Numbered from the stretch's first letter, positions 9,238 to 18,056 are shown. The stretch: DNA of 46,471 bases from Pontiellaceae bacterium B12219 (GCA_029432795.1 JARNMJ010000032.1:1-46471), one strand, 5' to 3'. Made by a program: numbers and translations. The notes: a model not told the origin generated them from the letters alone.

Positions 9238-10296
9238 CTACTTTAGACCGGAGCAGGATGAATTCGGGGGATTGATCCGGAAAAGGCAGGAGTGGCTTCC
9301 ATCGCCTCCGGTCAGATTTACACCCGATGCCAGATAGAGATATGTCGGATGCCCATCCTGCAGAAGCACCTGGGGACGCTCCATTTTTTTACTGCGCAAT
9401 ACCTTGGATCTGGAGAGCAACTGCTTATCCAGATACTGACTCATTTTATCGTACCCCAGAATGGGCTCGGAAAAATGAATTCCATCATCCGATGGCCAGA
9501 GATAGCCCGTTCCAGCTTTGTTGTCCGTGGTCAGAAGATATATCTTTCCATTCTCATAAAAAGCATACCCATCCTCAATCGTCGTTGAATTGCTCGTTAA
9601 CGGTTCAGGTATAAATTCATACGGTCCCTCAACCTGATCAGCAACCGCAACCCCCATGCGCCGCACATCACCCTTTCTCATTGCCTTGTAGTACAGGAAA
9701 AACCGGCCGTCAGGATGCGCTAAGAGTGCCGGGTTATTCACCCCGACCGTCGATTGGTAACTCCAGATGGAAGGGTCGGCCGGAGACGCAAGAATCATCC
9801 CATCATTTCCCACTTTTTTCCATGGGCCTTCGGGCCGGTCTGCAATCATCATTCCAATCCGCTGTGAAGCAACCTGTTCCTGTTTCACTCCGCCGCCATT
9901 GGCAATGTAGGTGAGTACATAACGTGCCCCCACCTTTTGGATTGTGGGATTATGCGGAGACTGAAAATCCCAGCTTCCTTCTTTCCCGCTCCCCTTCACC
10001 ACGACCTCCTGAAAGACAAAGGGGCCTTCCGGGCTGTCACTCACATAGCGGGCAATTTCGCAATGGGTTAACCAGGCCTTGAATTCTTCTTTGAGCGGCC
10101 AGCGCGCAACAAAAAGATGCGTCTTTCCTTCCGGTCCGATAACCGGACTGGACCCCCAGACATGATAATCCGGCTCCTCCACCGCAACCCCGGCATATTC
10201 CAGACGATCCGCCCAGGATCGATCGGGTTGTTCTTTACCGGAAACCGTGACCGCACCGATGAACAGCCCCGCGAATAACATCCATTTTACCTTCAT
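9238..10296 (-). CDS. Secreted GH43-like five-bladed beta-propeller hydrolase (paralogue)
   Basis: The start is ATG 10296, with AAGGAA six bases upstream; an in-frame TTG at 10314 is not used. The 352-aa product has a signal peptide (MKVKWMLFAGLFIGAVTVSG) and the same blade order as the protein at 2550-3602: 'HVWGSSPVIGPEGKTHLFVARWP', 'HCEIARYVSDSPEGPF', 'SPHNPTIQKVGARYVL', 'GVNNPALLAHPDGRFFLYYKAM' and 'TIEDGYAFYENGKIYLL'. The central part has diverged more than the first third, suggesting related but distinct substrates. It is monocistronic, with its own ECF-type promoter at 10407-10435. The exact glycoside hydrolase family and linkage cannot be fixed from motifs. Confidence 0.75.
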   Translation of the reverse strand: MKVKWMLFAGLFIGAVTVSGKEQPDRSWADRLEYAGVAVEEPDYHVWGSSPVIGPEGKTHLFVARWPLKEEFKAWLTHCEIARYVSDSPEGPFVFQEVVVKGSGKEGSWDFQSPHNPTIQKVGARYVLTYIANGGGVKQEQVASQRIGMMIADRPEGPWKKVGNDGMILASPADPSIWSYQSTVGVNNPALLAHPDGRFFLYYKAMRKGDVRRMGVAVADQVEGPYEFIPEPLTSNSTTIEDGYAFYENGKIYLLTTDNKAGTGYLWPSDDGIHFSEPILGYDKMSQYLDKQLLSRSKVLRSKKMERPQVLLQDGHPTYLYLASGVNLTGGDGSHSCLFRINPPNSSCSGLK

Positions 10297-10406
10297 ATTT
10301 ATTTCCTTTATCAATCACTAAAACTTCATTCGCATGGAAGCGGCTGATGCACAACCACACACGATAAGTTAATCCCGTCTCGAAAATTGATTCCGCATAT
10401 ATACGT

Positions 10407-10435
10407 AAACGCCGAAAAAACGCCTGAAGTGATAT
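10407..10435 (-). promoter_or_regulatory. ECF-type promoter candidate of the sugar regulon (copy 4)
   Basis: In gene sense: TATCACTTC as -35 and CGGCGTTT as -10, at the conserved 17-nt spacing. It lies 111 nt upstream of the start at 10296. Confidence 0.6.
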
Positions 10436-10553
10436 AATTTATCGACTGCGCTGCAGAACAGCCGTTCCTTGTAGCTTAAGGAACTCCGGTATAACTGCAG
10501 ATAGCTCATAGCCTCATTCATTCAACGTGGAAGAGAATTTCTTTAGATTGCGG

Positions 10554-12935
10554 TCATAAATTAACCGATTTATTTTTTTCGATCTTCACGTTCTTCGTTT
10601 TATCGCCATAGCGAACAACACAGGGATTTCCCAATTTGGAATGCAGCGCAGCCGATGTAAGGACGCCATTTTCCCACTCCATATCGACTTCAAATCCGCC
10701 CCTGGCGCAAAGCCCCTTAGCGGAGCCATTCGCCCAGGCTTTAGGTAAGGCGGGGAGCAGAACGATTTGTCCCGCATGGGATTGAATCAGCATTTCGATC
10801 ATGCCCGCGGAGGCGCCAAAGTTGCCGTCGATTTGAAATGGAGGATGTTTATCAAAGAGATTATTGTACGATGATTTTTTGAACAGCAGGCCGATATTTT
10901 CATGCGCCTTTTCCCCTTCCATAAACCGCGCCCGGAAGTTGATAATCCATGCCCGGCTCCAACCGGTATGCCCGCCGCCATTCGCGAGCCGGTGTTCGAT
11001 ACTTTTCCGCGCGGCTTCCACCATTTCCGGACTGGTATACATGTTGTACTGCCTCCCCGGATAGAGCCCATACAAATGGGAGATATGGCGGTGCCCTTCA
11101 TCACTCTCCGTCAACTCCTCGGTCCATTCCATAAGCCGCCCATCCGATCCAATCCGGGGCACAGCCAACTGATCGAGCGCACACTGAACGGCCTGGGTAA
11201 AATCATCTTCCACACCCAATATCTGCGCGGCCTCCAGCGTATTGTTAAATACATCCCATATAATCTGCTGATCCATTGCGGGGCCCATCGTCAGACTGCA
11301 CTCCGCCTGACTTCCGGGCATAAAGAATTTATTCTCTGGAGACGTACTCGGGCCGGAAACCAATTTACCCGTTTTTGGATCTTCAACCAACCAATCAAGA
11401 AAAAACAGCGATGCTTCTTTCAAAACCGGATACGCGCGATTTTTCAGAAACATCCGATTTCCAGTGAATCGATAATGTTCCATAAAGTGCTGTGTGGCCC
11501 AGGCACCACCGACCACCCACTGCCCATACTGAACGTTTCCGGAAGGAGCCGTCCCATGCCAGACATCGGATGCATGGCCCGCAAGAAAACCGCCGCAACC
11601 ATACAGATCCCGCGCAGTTCTTTTTCCTCCCGGAACCAGTCGTTCGATATAGTCCATAAACGGAAGATGACATTCTGAAAGGTTGGCTGTCTCCGCATGC
11701 CAATAGTTCATCTGCATATTGATGTTCAGATGATAATCACTGTTCCAGGCCCCTTTTATATCTTTACACCAGATTCCCTGAAGATTAGCCGGCAAGCTGC
11801 CGGGTCGGGACGATGCGATTAAAAGATATCGGCCGTATTGGAAATAGAGTGCTTCAAAGTCGGGATCAACCTCCCCGTTCTTATACCCCTCCAGTCTGGC
11901 CACGGTTGGCTTGGTTGATGGGGACCCAAGTTTCAGCTCAACCCGGCGAAAAAGGGATTGATGCGATTTGATGGAATCGGCCTTCAACGCGGCGTACCCT
12001 TTCTGCATGGCTGCAGCAAGAGTGCTGTCGCATTTTTTCGTTAAATCATATGTGAACGGATGATCTGTATCGTTCCGGTTGTAGTCGGTGGCGGCAGCAA
12101 TGTAGAACACGACGGAATCCGCGCCCTTGACAGTCAACACACCGTCTTTCGCCTCCGTAGATCCATTTTTTGCGACAACCTTGTAGACCGTTACAAACTT
12201 GACGCCCAGATGCGACTTTCCATGCGAGGCCTGGCCGGTTGCAATCAGTGTGTCGATTCCATTTGTTTTGACTTCAAATATGCCCTCCCGCTCAACACGG
12301 GAACGAAACGAAACAGAGCCGGGTTTGTCCGCCGAAATGTTGATAACAATAACCTGATCCACCGGGCTCGAGCTCACTTCACGGATATAATTAACCCCCT
12401 TACTTTTATATCGGGTCGTCGCAACAGCTGTATCAAGATCCAGCGATCTTCGGTAACCGGACACTTTTTCAACCGGGCCGAAATCAAAATAAAGTTCCCC
12501 CATCGTTTGATAGCTTCGGGGAGAAAAGCGCCCCGGCAAAATCGCCTGTTGCTTTTTCTGCGCCTGAACGTATTCCCCGTCAAACAGGAGCTGTCGCACT
12601 TCATCAATCGTGCTCCTTACATTTCCTTCAACCTCGGGAATCGGCGGACCTGCCCAAATCGATTCTTCATTGAGCTGGATAATCTCCTCGGAAACACCGC
12701 CATAGACCATCGCTCCAAGCCGACCGTTTCCAACGGGCAAAGCCTCCTCCCAGTGTGTTGCAGGCAGGTTATACCACAAAGATAAAGGCTGAACTGGCGG
12801 CTTATTCAGAGGCTGTACTCTTGCCGTTTCCTTGTAGTTCAATTTCTTCTTGGAAGCGGCCTCTGCATCCATGCCGAAAAAAAACGCCAGACTCATTAAC
12901 AGCGTCATGTTTAGGTTAATGAATCTCTGGTTCAT
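10554..12935 (-). CDS. Secreted GH95 family glycosidase, probable alpha-L-fucosidase
   Basis: The 793-aa product has the usual GH95 length and motifs. After a signal peptide comes the family's opening block '[28 protein letters not shown]...[16 protein letters not shown]'. The (alpha/alpha)6 barrel contains '[10 protein letters not shown]' near residue 405, with the two Asn that help activate water. '[10 protein letters not shown]' near 533 has the presumed general-acid Glu, and '[14 protein letters not shown]' near 702 has the Asp base. GH95 enzymes invert alpha-1,2-L-fucose or alpha-L-galactose linkages. The secretion signal places it outside the cytoplasm, consistent with sulfated-fucan breakdown alongside the two sulfatases. 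AGGAAA precedes the start. A divergent copy of the regulon promoter lies at 12999-13027. Confidence 0.9.
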   Translation of the reverse strand: MNQRFINLNMTLLMSLAFFFGMDAEAASKKKLNYKETARVQPLNKPPVQPLSLWYNLPATHWEEALPVGNGRLGAMVYGGVSEEIIQLNEESIWAGPPIPEVEGNVRSTIDEVRQLLFDGEYVQAQKKQQAILPGRFSPRSYQTMGELYFDFGPVEKVSGYRRSLDLDTAVATTRYKSKGVNYIREVSSSPVDQVIVINISADKPGSVSFRSRVEREGIFEVKTNGIDTLIATGQASHGKSHLGVKFVTVYKVVAKNGSTEAKDGVLTVKGADSVVFYIAAATDYNRNDTDHPFTYDLTKKCDSTLAAAMQKGYAALKADSIKSHQSLFRRVELKLGSPSTKPTVARLEGYKNGEVDPDFEALYFQYGRYLLIASSRPGSLPANLQGIWCKDIKGAWNSDYHLNINMQMNYWHAETANLSECHLPFMDYIERLVPGGKRTARDLYGCGGFLAGHASDVWHGTAPSGNVQYGQWVVGGAWATQHFMEHYRFTGNRMFLKNRAYPVLKEASLFFLDWLVEDPKTGKLVSGPSTSPENKFFMPGSQAECSLTMGPAMDQQIIWDVFNNTLEAAQILGVEDDFTQAVQCALDQLAVPRIGSDGRLMEWTEELTESDEGHRHISHLYGLYPGRQYNMYTSPEMVEAARKSIEHRLANGGGHTGWSRAWIINFRARFMEGEKAHENIGLLFKKSSYNNLFDKHPPFQIDGNFGASAGMIEMLIQSHAGQIVLLPALPKAWANGSAKGLCARGGFEVDMEWENGVLTSAALHSKLGNPCVVRYGDKTKNVKIEKNKSVNL

Positions 12936-12998
12936 GGAATCTTTCCTACATCCTGATTTCGATATATTCTCTTTTTATTATTCAAACTCTCCCCCTCT

Positions 12999-13027
12999 AA
13001 CCGGGTCATTGTTCAGCGCAAGGACAT
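12999..13027 (-). promoter_or_regulatory. Weak candidate copy of the sugar-regulon promoter (copy 6)
   Basis: In gene sense: TGTCCTTG, then CCGGTTA, with a spacer one base longer than the other copies. It lies 64 nt upstream of the GH95 start, the same distance as copies 2 and 3. It was assigned mainly by position and the ATGTCC end. Confidence 0.35.
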
Positions 13028-13136
13028 CGCTGGAAAGTACGGACTGTTTACCCGCCATAGGCGACCGCTGAAACCAATACAAAACAACTCAACCAGATTC
13101 TCTGCATCGTCCGCATCCGTTGCCTTCTTTTCAGTG

Positions 13137-14573
13137 TTAAGGATGCCAGGGTGTGTTTCCGCCTTTCTCGCGGAGAAACCGGGCATCGACCGATTCATAC
13201 CAGGTATGCAGGCGCTTGCGCATCTGCTCCACCTTCTCAGGATATTTCGCCGCCAGATCGTTCCGCTCACCGATATCCCGCTTCAAATCATAGAGGTGTA
13301 CCCGCCCGTCTTCATAGCGCTCCACCAGTTTATAGTCCCCCTCACGAATGGCCCCGCCGGGAAAGCCGCCCTGATTCGCATAATGCGGATAATGCCAGAA
13401 GAGCGATTCCCGGTTCAGCGTCCCGCCCTTGAGCGCGGGCAGCATATTGATTCCGTCAATATCGTGTTTCACGTCAGCTCCAGCAGCCGCCGCGACCGTC
13501 GGGAACAGATCGATTGAGCAGATCGGTTCGGCACTGATCGAATTCGGACGGGTAACCCCGGGCCAGCGCACGATCCACGGTTCACGAATGCCGCCTTCGT
13601 AGACCCATCCTTTCCCGCCTCGCAGCGGAAGGTTGCTCGTCGGCGATCCTTCCGACGTGGAAAGCCCCCCGTTATCGGAGGTAAAAATAACGATGGTACG
13701 GTCAGCCACGCCCGAATCTTCCAACTGTTGGAGAACCGTTCCGACCGCTTCGTCCATCGCCTCCACCATGGCGGCATAAACCGCGTGCTTCTGCAGCACG
13801 CGAACATTGCGCGGCTTGTTCGTCGGCCAAACCTGTTCTTCTTCAGCAAATCCATCCCCGGAAACTTGCGCGGCTTTCTCTTTATATTTTTCCACCAGAT
13901 CGGGGCGCCCCATCAGCGGTGTGTGCACGGAGTAGAATGCGAGATAGGCAAAGAAGGGTTTGTCTTTATTCTGTTCAATGAAGCCGGCGGTTTCCCGCGC
14001 CAACCGGGCAGGAAGATGTTCCCCTTCCGGGCTTTCTTCTTTGATTTCCGGATTTTTAAACGGTGCGAAGTATCTACCCCCGGTATACGGCCCGCCCTTT
14101 TTCCACCCGCCGATGTTGACGTCGAAGCCCCGATTCTGGGGATAGTATTCCTCGGACTCCCCTAAATGCCACTTTCCGGCAAAGAAGGTGGCATAGCCCT
14201 GAGCCTTCAACACCTGTGCAATGGTGATTTCATCCAGCGGCATGTTGTGGTTCAAAGGAGCCGGATTAAATGTTGCTGCCCTGTTTTTACCTCCGAAGAA
14301 ATGGGTCGCCCGGGCGCGGGTCGGATATTTTCCGGTCATCAGGCTGTAGCGCGTGGGAGAACAGACCGGATTGGCGGCATAGCCATCCGTGAAGCGCATT
14401 CCCGATTTCGCCAGCCGGTCGATATTCGGCGTGTCATAGAAGCAGTTCGGGTTATTGGCCCCCACATCCATGTAGCCCAGATCATCCACCAGAAAAACCA
14501 CCACATTCGGAGGTGCACTTTCAACCACCATAGCCGACAAATAAAACAGAATTGCAGCAACAAACCTTTTCAA
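13137..14573 (-). CDS. Secreted S1-type sulfatase
   Basis: The 478-aa product has a signal peptide (MKRFVAAILFYLSAMVVESA), the N-terminal metal site 'FLVDDLGYMDVG' and the formylglycine signature C71-S-P-T-R. Downstream motifs are 'GKWHLGE', 'FTSDNGG' and 'LPLRGGKGWVYEGGIREP', all typical of family S1 sulfatases that desulfate carbohydrates. Unlike the sulfatase at 6026-9070 it has no accessory modules and ends soon after the catalytic domain, with 'WHYPHYANQGG' and 'DGRVHLYDL' near the C-terminus. It needs a formylglycine-generating enzyme, and none is encoded in this window. It appears to be transcribed singly from the promoter at 14605-14633, 32 nt before the start. The substrate is unknown; context suggests a sulfated fucan or related algal glycan. 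Confidence 0.92.
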   Translation of the reverse strand: MKRFVAAILFYLSAMVVESAPPNVVVFLVDDLGYMDVGANNPNCFYDTPNIDRLAKSGMRFTDGYAANPVCSPTRYSLMTGKYPTRARATHFFGGKNRAATFNPAPLNHNMPLDEITIAQVLKAQGYATFFAGKWHLGESEEYYPQNRGFDVNIGGWKKGGPYTGGRYFAPFKNPEIKEESPEGEHLPARLARETAGFIEQNKDKPFFAYLAFYSVHTPLMGRPDLVEKYKEKAAQVSGDGFAEEEQVWPTNKPRNVRVLQKHAVYAAMVEAMDEAVGTVLQQLEDSGVADRTIVIFTSDNGGLSTSEGSPTSNLPLRGGKGWVYEGGIREPWIVRWPGVTRPNSISAEPICSIDLFPTVAAAAGADVKHDIDGINMLPALKGGTLNRESLFWHYPHYANQGGFPGGAIREGDYKLVERYEDGRVHLYDLKRDIGERNDLAAKYPEKVEQMRKRLHTWYESVDARFLREKGGNTPWHP

Positions 14574-14604
14574 ATCAATCTCCCATTCGCTTTAACACAA
14601 TCCT

Positions 14605-14633
14605 TAACGACTGCATTTGAGCAAAAGGGACAT
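14605..14633 (-). promoter_or_regulatory. ECF-type promoter candidate of the sugar regulon (copy 5)
   Basis: In gene sense: TGTCCCTTT as -35 and CGTTA as -10, exactly 17 nt apart. It lies 32 nt upstream of the sulfatase start. It is more degenerate than copies 2-4 between the two boxes. Confidence 0.5.
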
Positions 14634-14636
14634 TTT

Positions 14637-14651
14637 TTCCAATGATTGGAA
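14637..14651. repeat. TTCCA-N5-TGGAA palindrome
   Basis: This intergenic copy has arms extended to TTTTCCA and TGGAAAA. A second copy lies 32 bp away at 14669-14683, so the pair sits on about the same helical face. Both are upstream of the sulfatase promoter. Confidence 0.85.
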
Positions 14652-14667
14652 AAGTGAAACGGGAAAC
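14647..14667 (+). repeat. Heptanucleotide array (three units)
   Basis: TGGAAAA, GTGAAAC and GGGAAAC follow each other without gaps. The array overlaps the right arm of the palindrome at 14637-14651. Confidence 0.5.
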
Positions 14668-14668
14668 C

Positions 14669-14683
14669 TTCCAGCCATTGGAA
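14669..14683. repeat. TTCCA-N5-TGGAA palindrome
   Basis: Exact intergenic copy with spacer GCCAT, centred 32 bp from the preceding copy. Confidence 0.85.
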
Positions 14684-14726
14684 AAACCAACCCGGACCGT
14701 CAGAGCCGACTTTTCCTGACGCCGGA

Positions 14727-16790
14727 CTAATCGCGGATTTTAACCGTCACCGTTTCCGGCAACTGCGAAAGCTGTTCCGTCGAAAACTGATCGGGGGAAA
14801 TGATGAGCGTCCTCAACGAGGTAAACAGATTGATCGGCTCCAGATCTGTTACCTTGGTCCTGCGAATATCCAGCGATTGAATAGGGAGCGACCTGATCTG
14901 ATTCAGATCACAGAGACCGGTTCTCTGAGCATCCAATGACCGGATATTCAGGAAACGCAACGGGCTTTCTCCGGAGCTCTGCTCAGAAGACATTGCAAAT
15001 TGCTTCAACTGGTCTCCGCGCAACAGCAATGATCCTCGATCAGGATTATATTCAAACCGACCCTTGGTCCACCGCGTATTCCAACCTGCGAATATCGCAC
15101 GCACGACTTTTTCATATCCGGTCCGGTCCTCGCGCAACTCATTATCGCACACGAGCAATTTTTCCATTAACGGTTTCCAGCTGGTTTTCGATGCATGAAT
15201 ATCGCCAATCAAATCCGCCAGCTGATCAATACTTAACAGGTCGCCCGTCTTAAGCGCTTCATATTTACGGCTAAGCTCATGCAGCCACACACGCCCCCCA
15301 TTATCGAACTCAAAATATTCATTCGCCTGGGCAAAGTCCTGCATGACAAAATAGCAATATCCGATTTGCGACATGCGATAGGGGTTGGGCTCCTCTGACT
15401 GGAGAAATTTATAACGTTGAATCGACAGTTCGAGCGCCCGGATAGGATCCGAGTAGATCAAAATCCGGGACAGTTCCAAAGCCTCAAACTCCAGATTGCC
15501 CGCCAGCGTTCCCAACAGGCTCATATTCCGGTTCAGCTCCTTACGATAACGTGCAAGAGCCACTTCGGCCTCCTGTCGCCGACGTTCAGCTTCCTTCCGT
15601 TGAATTTCGGTTTCCTGCTGCTGGCTTTCAGCCAGCTGATACGCTCGACGGGTTTCAACAATGCTGTTCTGAAGTTTCTGAATGAAGAGCGCTGTTGTGA
15701 TCACCACAACAACGACCGCGGTCAGTCCCACCCGGCAGGCCGCCCGATTGCGTTTATAAAACAGCGCCGCTTCCTTAAAGAAACCCGCATTTTCGGCAGA
15801 CGTCGAAAAACCGGAGAGGAAATTTTTCACATCATCGCGCAGCGCTGAAACGGATCCGTACCGATGAGCCGGCTTCAAGGCCAGCGCTTTCATGACGACT
15901 GCATTCAACCCTTTGGGAACCGATTTCTTCGGAAATGCAGAGGCCGGGGAAACCACTTTTCCCGCCAGGGTGAATTCCCGGATCATTTCCGGATCGCCTT
16001 TAAACGGAGGTTGCTGGGTCAGTATGGCATAGAGAATACAACCGAGTGCATAGACATCGGTCTGATAGGTTTTTTCCCCGTTCTTCTCGAACTGCTCAGG
16101 AGCCATATAGCCCGGTGTGCCTTTCAACTCTCCGGACAGCGTCATATTATTGAGCAGGTCTGGGTTAAAAAGTATCGCGTCGAATTCCTGTCCTTCGCTC
16201 TCATCCGCACCGGCAACCTTGCCGAGCCCCCAATCGCAGATAAACACTTCGCCGAAACGTCCGATCTGTATATTTTCCGGCTTCAGGTCAAGGTGCAGCA
16301 CCCGCTGTGAATGCGCATAGGAGATGGCATCGCAAAGCTTGATGAATATTTCCAGCAGCTGTTCCCTGCTCATCCTGTTCTTTTTCAGGATATCAGCCAG
16401 CGAATCACCCCGCTTCAAATCCATGGTAAAGAAAGGCAGTCCATCCGGTGAAAGACCGATATCATGCACGGAAATGATGTTGGGATGCTCCAGCAGGGCC
16501 GTGAGCCGGGCTTCACGCAGAAAAGGCTCGTAAAGCTCCGCCGGTGCATTGACCCGCAGTTCAGCCATCGCCACCTGCCGCCCGGTTTTAGTATCGAAAA
16601 CCCGGCTCACTTTTTTCATGCCCCCGCGGGCCAGCACTTCCGCATCGGTATATCGATCTCCCGAATATCGGAGCTCCGAATAAATAATGCCCTGCCCCTC
16701 CGACGAAACCTCAGCCTCTTCCAGATAGAGCGAAGAGAGCCGCCTCGCCATATCGCCAAACTTATTCTCCTTGGAAGGCGGTGTGTTCAT
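14727..16790 (-). CDS. Membrane-anchored Ser/Thr kinase with WNK-like lysine placement
   Basis: The 687-aa product has a cytoplasmic Hanks-type kinase domain (about 45-330), a membrane segment (353-371), a charged coiled coil (372-420) and an outer C-terminal region of about 265 aa ending in leucine-rich-like segments ('LRFLNIRSLDAQRTGL', 'PIQSLDIRRTKVTDLEPI'). The glycine loop is 'ARGGMKKV' (54-61), and the beta3 motif reads 'VAMAEL', with Ala76 where the ATP-anchoring Lys should be. Other landmarks are E93 (alphaC), H166-L167-D168 with K170 and N173, D186-W-G in place of DFG, and A-P-E at 230-232. Lys59 occupies the third-glycine position, as the catalytic Lys does in eukaryotic WNK kinases, so the domain may be active despite lacking the beta3 Lys. 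The start codon overlaps the sigma-factor stop (ATGA), indicating coupled translation. The outer region could sense a ligand or membrane stress; this is inference. Confidence 0.88.
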   Translation of the reverse strand: MNTPPSKENKFGDMARRLSSLYLEEAEVSSEGQGIIYSELRYSGDRYTDAEVLARGGMKKVSRVFDTKTGRQVAMAELRVNAPAELYEPFLREARLTALLEHPNIISVHDIGLSPDGLPFFTMDLKRGDSLADILKKNRMSREQLLEIFIKLCDAISYAHSQRVLHLDLKPENIQIGRFGEVFICDWGLGKVAGADESEGQEFDAILFNPDLLNNMTLSGELKGTPGYMAPEQFEKNGEKTYQTDVYALGCILYAILTQQPPFKGDPEMIREFTLAGKVVSPASAFPKKSVPKGLNAVVMKALALKPAHRYGSVSALRDDVKNFLSGFSTSAENAGFFKEAALFYKRNRAACRVGLTAVVVVVITTALFIQKLQNSIVETRRAYQLAESQQQETEIQRKEAERRRQEAEVALARYRKELNRNMSLLGTLAGNLEFEALELSRILIYSDPIRALELSIQRYKFLQSEEPNPYRMSQIGYCYFVMQDFAQANEYFEFDNGGRVWLHELSRKYEALKTGDLLSIDQLADLIGDIHASKTSWKPLMEKLLVCDNELREDRTGYEKVVRAIFAGWNTRWTKGRFEYNPDRGSLLLRGDQLKQFAMSSEQSSGESPLRFLNIRSLDAQRTGLCDLNQIRSLPIQSLDIRRTKVTDLEPINLFTSLRTLIISPDQFSTEQLSQLPETVTVKIRD

Positions 16791-17395
16791 ACCGACTCCA
16801 GCTCATTTCGCAGATGCTGGATTTCCTTCATCAACCGTTCCTTCACCCGGTTTTTCAGCTTGGTAACTGAATTGGGTTTCACGCCGAGATGCTCCGCAAT
16901 CTGCGCCGTACTCCTGCCATCGATACTCATGGAAAAGGCTTCGATTGCACGCTCGGAAAACAACGTTGAAATATTATTCAGCGCCAACTGAACGATATGG
17001 ACCTCCCACTCTTCCTGAATAATCTTCTTCACATCAGGCTCTGTAATCATCGGCATATTGTCGATGGTTTCGTCCTCCGCAGCGGCAGCATGTTTGCGGG
17101 TCCGTCGCTGCATTGCCCGAATATGGTCCAGCACCGTATTCCGGATCAACCGGCTCAACCATGTGCGGAACCGCGCACGGTCCTGATCATAGATATGGTT
17201 GGGCAGGCTCTTCCAGATCTTCAGCAGAATCTCCTGCGCCAGATCATCAACATCAACGGAATAGAGATTCATCTGGTGCAGGACCATATAGATGAAATCA
17301 CGGTAATAGGATGCAAACTCCTCCCAGGCCGCATGATCGTCCTGATTCTTCGCCCGCATCAACAGCGTCTGTCTGGTTTGCCATTCTTCACTCAT
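16787..17395 (-). CDS. ECF-type RNA polymerase sigma factor
   Basis: The 202-aa product contains sigma region 2 ('VDDLAQEILLKIWKSLPNHI....RFRTWLSRLIRNTVLDHIR', about 49-95) and region 4 with a helix-turn-helix ('RSTAQIAEHLGVKPNSVTKLKNRVKERL', about 160-187). Regions 1 and 3 are absent, which fits the ECF group. It overlaps the kinase gene by 4 nt, so kinase and sigma factor are made together. Phosphorylation or sequestration of the sigma factor by the membrane kinase is a reasonable inference, since no anti-sigma factor is encoded nearby. It sits directly upstream of the sulfatase/hydrolase locus, whose genes carry a shared TGTCAC-N17-CGTTA element. It is therefore the natural candidate to read those promoters. 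No ribosome site is evident before ATG 17395. Confidence 0.85.
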   Translation of the reverse strand: MSEEWQTRQTLLMRAKNQDDHAAWEEFASYYRDFIYMVLHQMNLYSVDVDDLAQEILLKIWKSLPNHIYDQDRARFRTWLSRLIRNTVLDHIRAMQRRTRKHAAAAEDETIDNMPMITEPDVKKIIQEEWEVHIVQLALNNISTLFSERAIEAFSMSIDGRSTAQIAEHLGVKPNSVTKLKNRVKERLMKEIQHLRNELESV

Positions 17396-17900
17396 ATGTG
17401 TAAAAAACTATCACGCATCCGTAAATCTGTCCCCATATAAGATTAACGAGATGAACGTCAGATCATGTTCCTCTCACTGAACATAAGGATCACCGGCCTA
17501 AACCGTTGTTTTTAATGGCCTATGTTTGGCGCAAAAACCGCTCGCCGTTTATTCCGGAACCCAGAAGCATGGTTGATTCAATCATTCCTTTCATAGAACT
17601 TTGGGCAGAACCTTACAAAAGAACATAGCGGGCAAACAGGCTGGGAACAAAATCCGCATGTGGGATATTTGTCCCCACCCTTACCGCATTCCAGAATCCG
17701 GAACGAAAGATCCCGTGCATCCTTCTTTTTCATAAATCTATTAAAAAAAAGCGCTTAACTACCGTGCTGTTCGCTCCTTGCAAGGATCAGAGAACGAAGG
17801 TTTCTTTTTTGCGCGGCTAGCCCGCATCCACTGGCATGCTTGGTGCATTAGGACCGTCATCACTTGGATACCATCCATTAACACATAAGGAGAGATGACT
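17396..17900. other. 505-bp divergent intergenic region
   Basis: The region separates the minus-strand sigma/kinase operon from the plus-strand stress cluster. It contains the sigma-54 promoter at 17832-17847 and presumably the promoter of the sigma-factor gene. A TAACG at about 17449-17453 resembles the -10 side of the sugar-regulon element, but the matching TGTCAC is missing. No gene is supported here. Confidence 0.55.
17832..17847 (+). promoter_or_regulatory. Sigma-54 (-24/-12) promoter
   Basis: TGGCAT then GGTGCAT places GG (17833-17834) and GC (17845-17846) exactly 10 nt apart, the invariant sigma-54 spacing. It lies about 55 nt before the micro-ORF at 17901. The promoter at 23082 shares the stretch TGGTGCATTAGG. 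Confidence 0.8.
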
Positions 17901-18011
17901 ATGTCCAAACAGAAGCCCGGGCGGAAAACGCCTAAACTTACGCTGAAAGAAAAGAAACGGCTCCAACGGGAGAAAAACGGAATCGTCGCCGGGAAGGCGG
18001 TAGCCCGTTAA
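17901..18011 (+). CDS. Basic 36-aa peptide, first gene of a sigma-54 cluster
   Basis: This short frame begins 8 nt after a strong AAGGAG and encodes a highly basic peptide (start MSKQKPGRKTPKLTLKEKKR, end AGKAVAR). An in-frame ATG two codons upstream is too close to the ribosome site. Its last seven codons lie in repeat R1a, whose second copy encodes the same AGKAVAR end at 18613-18651. It is the first gene after the sigma-54 promoter. I do not recognise the family. The Lys/Arg content would suit binding to RNA, the ribosome or DNA, next to HPF. Confidence 0.55.
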   Translation: MSKQKPGRKTPKLTLKEKKRLQREKNGIVAGKAVAR

Positions 18012-18056
18012 CGGGTAAAAAGCCCCTCCTCCGCTCCCATGCGGGGAGGGCCGAAT
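17988..18056 (+). repeat. Repeat R1a: coding tail plus double hairpin
   Basis: This stretch of about 69 bp is close to 90% identical to R1b at 18628-18698. Both contain the codons for AGKAVAR-stop, a palindrome (CCCGTTAACGGG) over the stop codon, and a second stem (AGCCCCTCCTCCGC / GCGGGGAGGG). The two copies flank the HPF gene. Confidence 0.75.

Noticed and set aside
10464-10484. Stem GTTCCTT...AAGGAAC as a terminator of the GH95 gene
   Set aside because: It is only 7 bp with a 7-nt loop and no T-run, so it is not convincing enough to list.
14637-14683. The two neighbouring palindromes as an operator specific to the sulfatase gene
   Set aside because: The same palindrome recurs inside coding regions far away, so a gene-specific operator is unlikely.
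17449-17477. A seventh copy of the ECF-type promoter before the sigma factor gene (autoregulation)
   Set aside because: TAACG is present, but the paired TGTCAC box is absent at the required distance.
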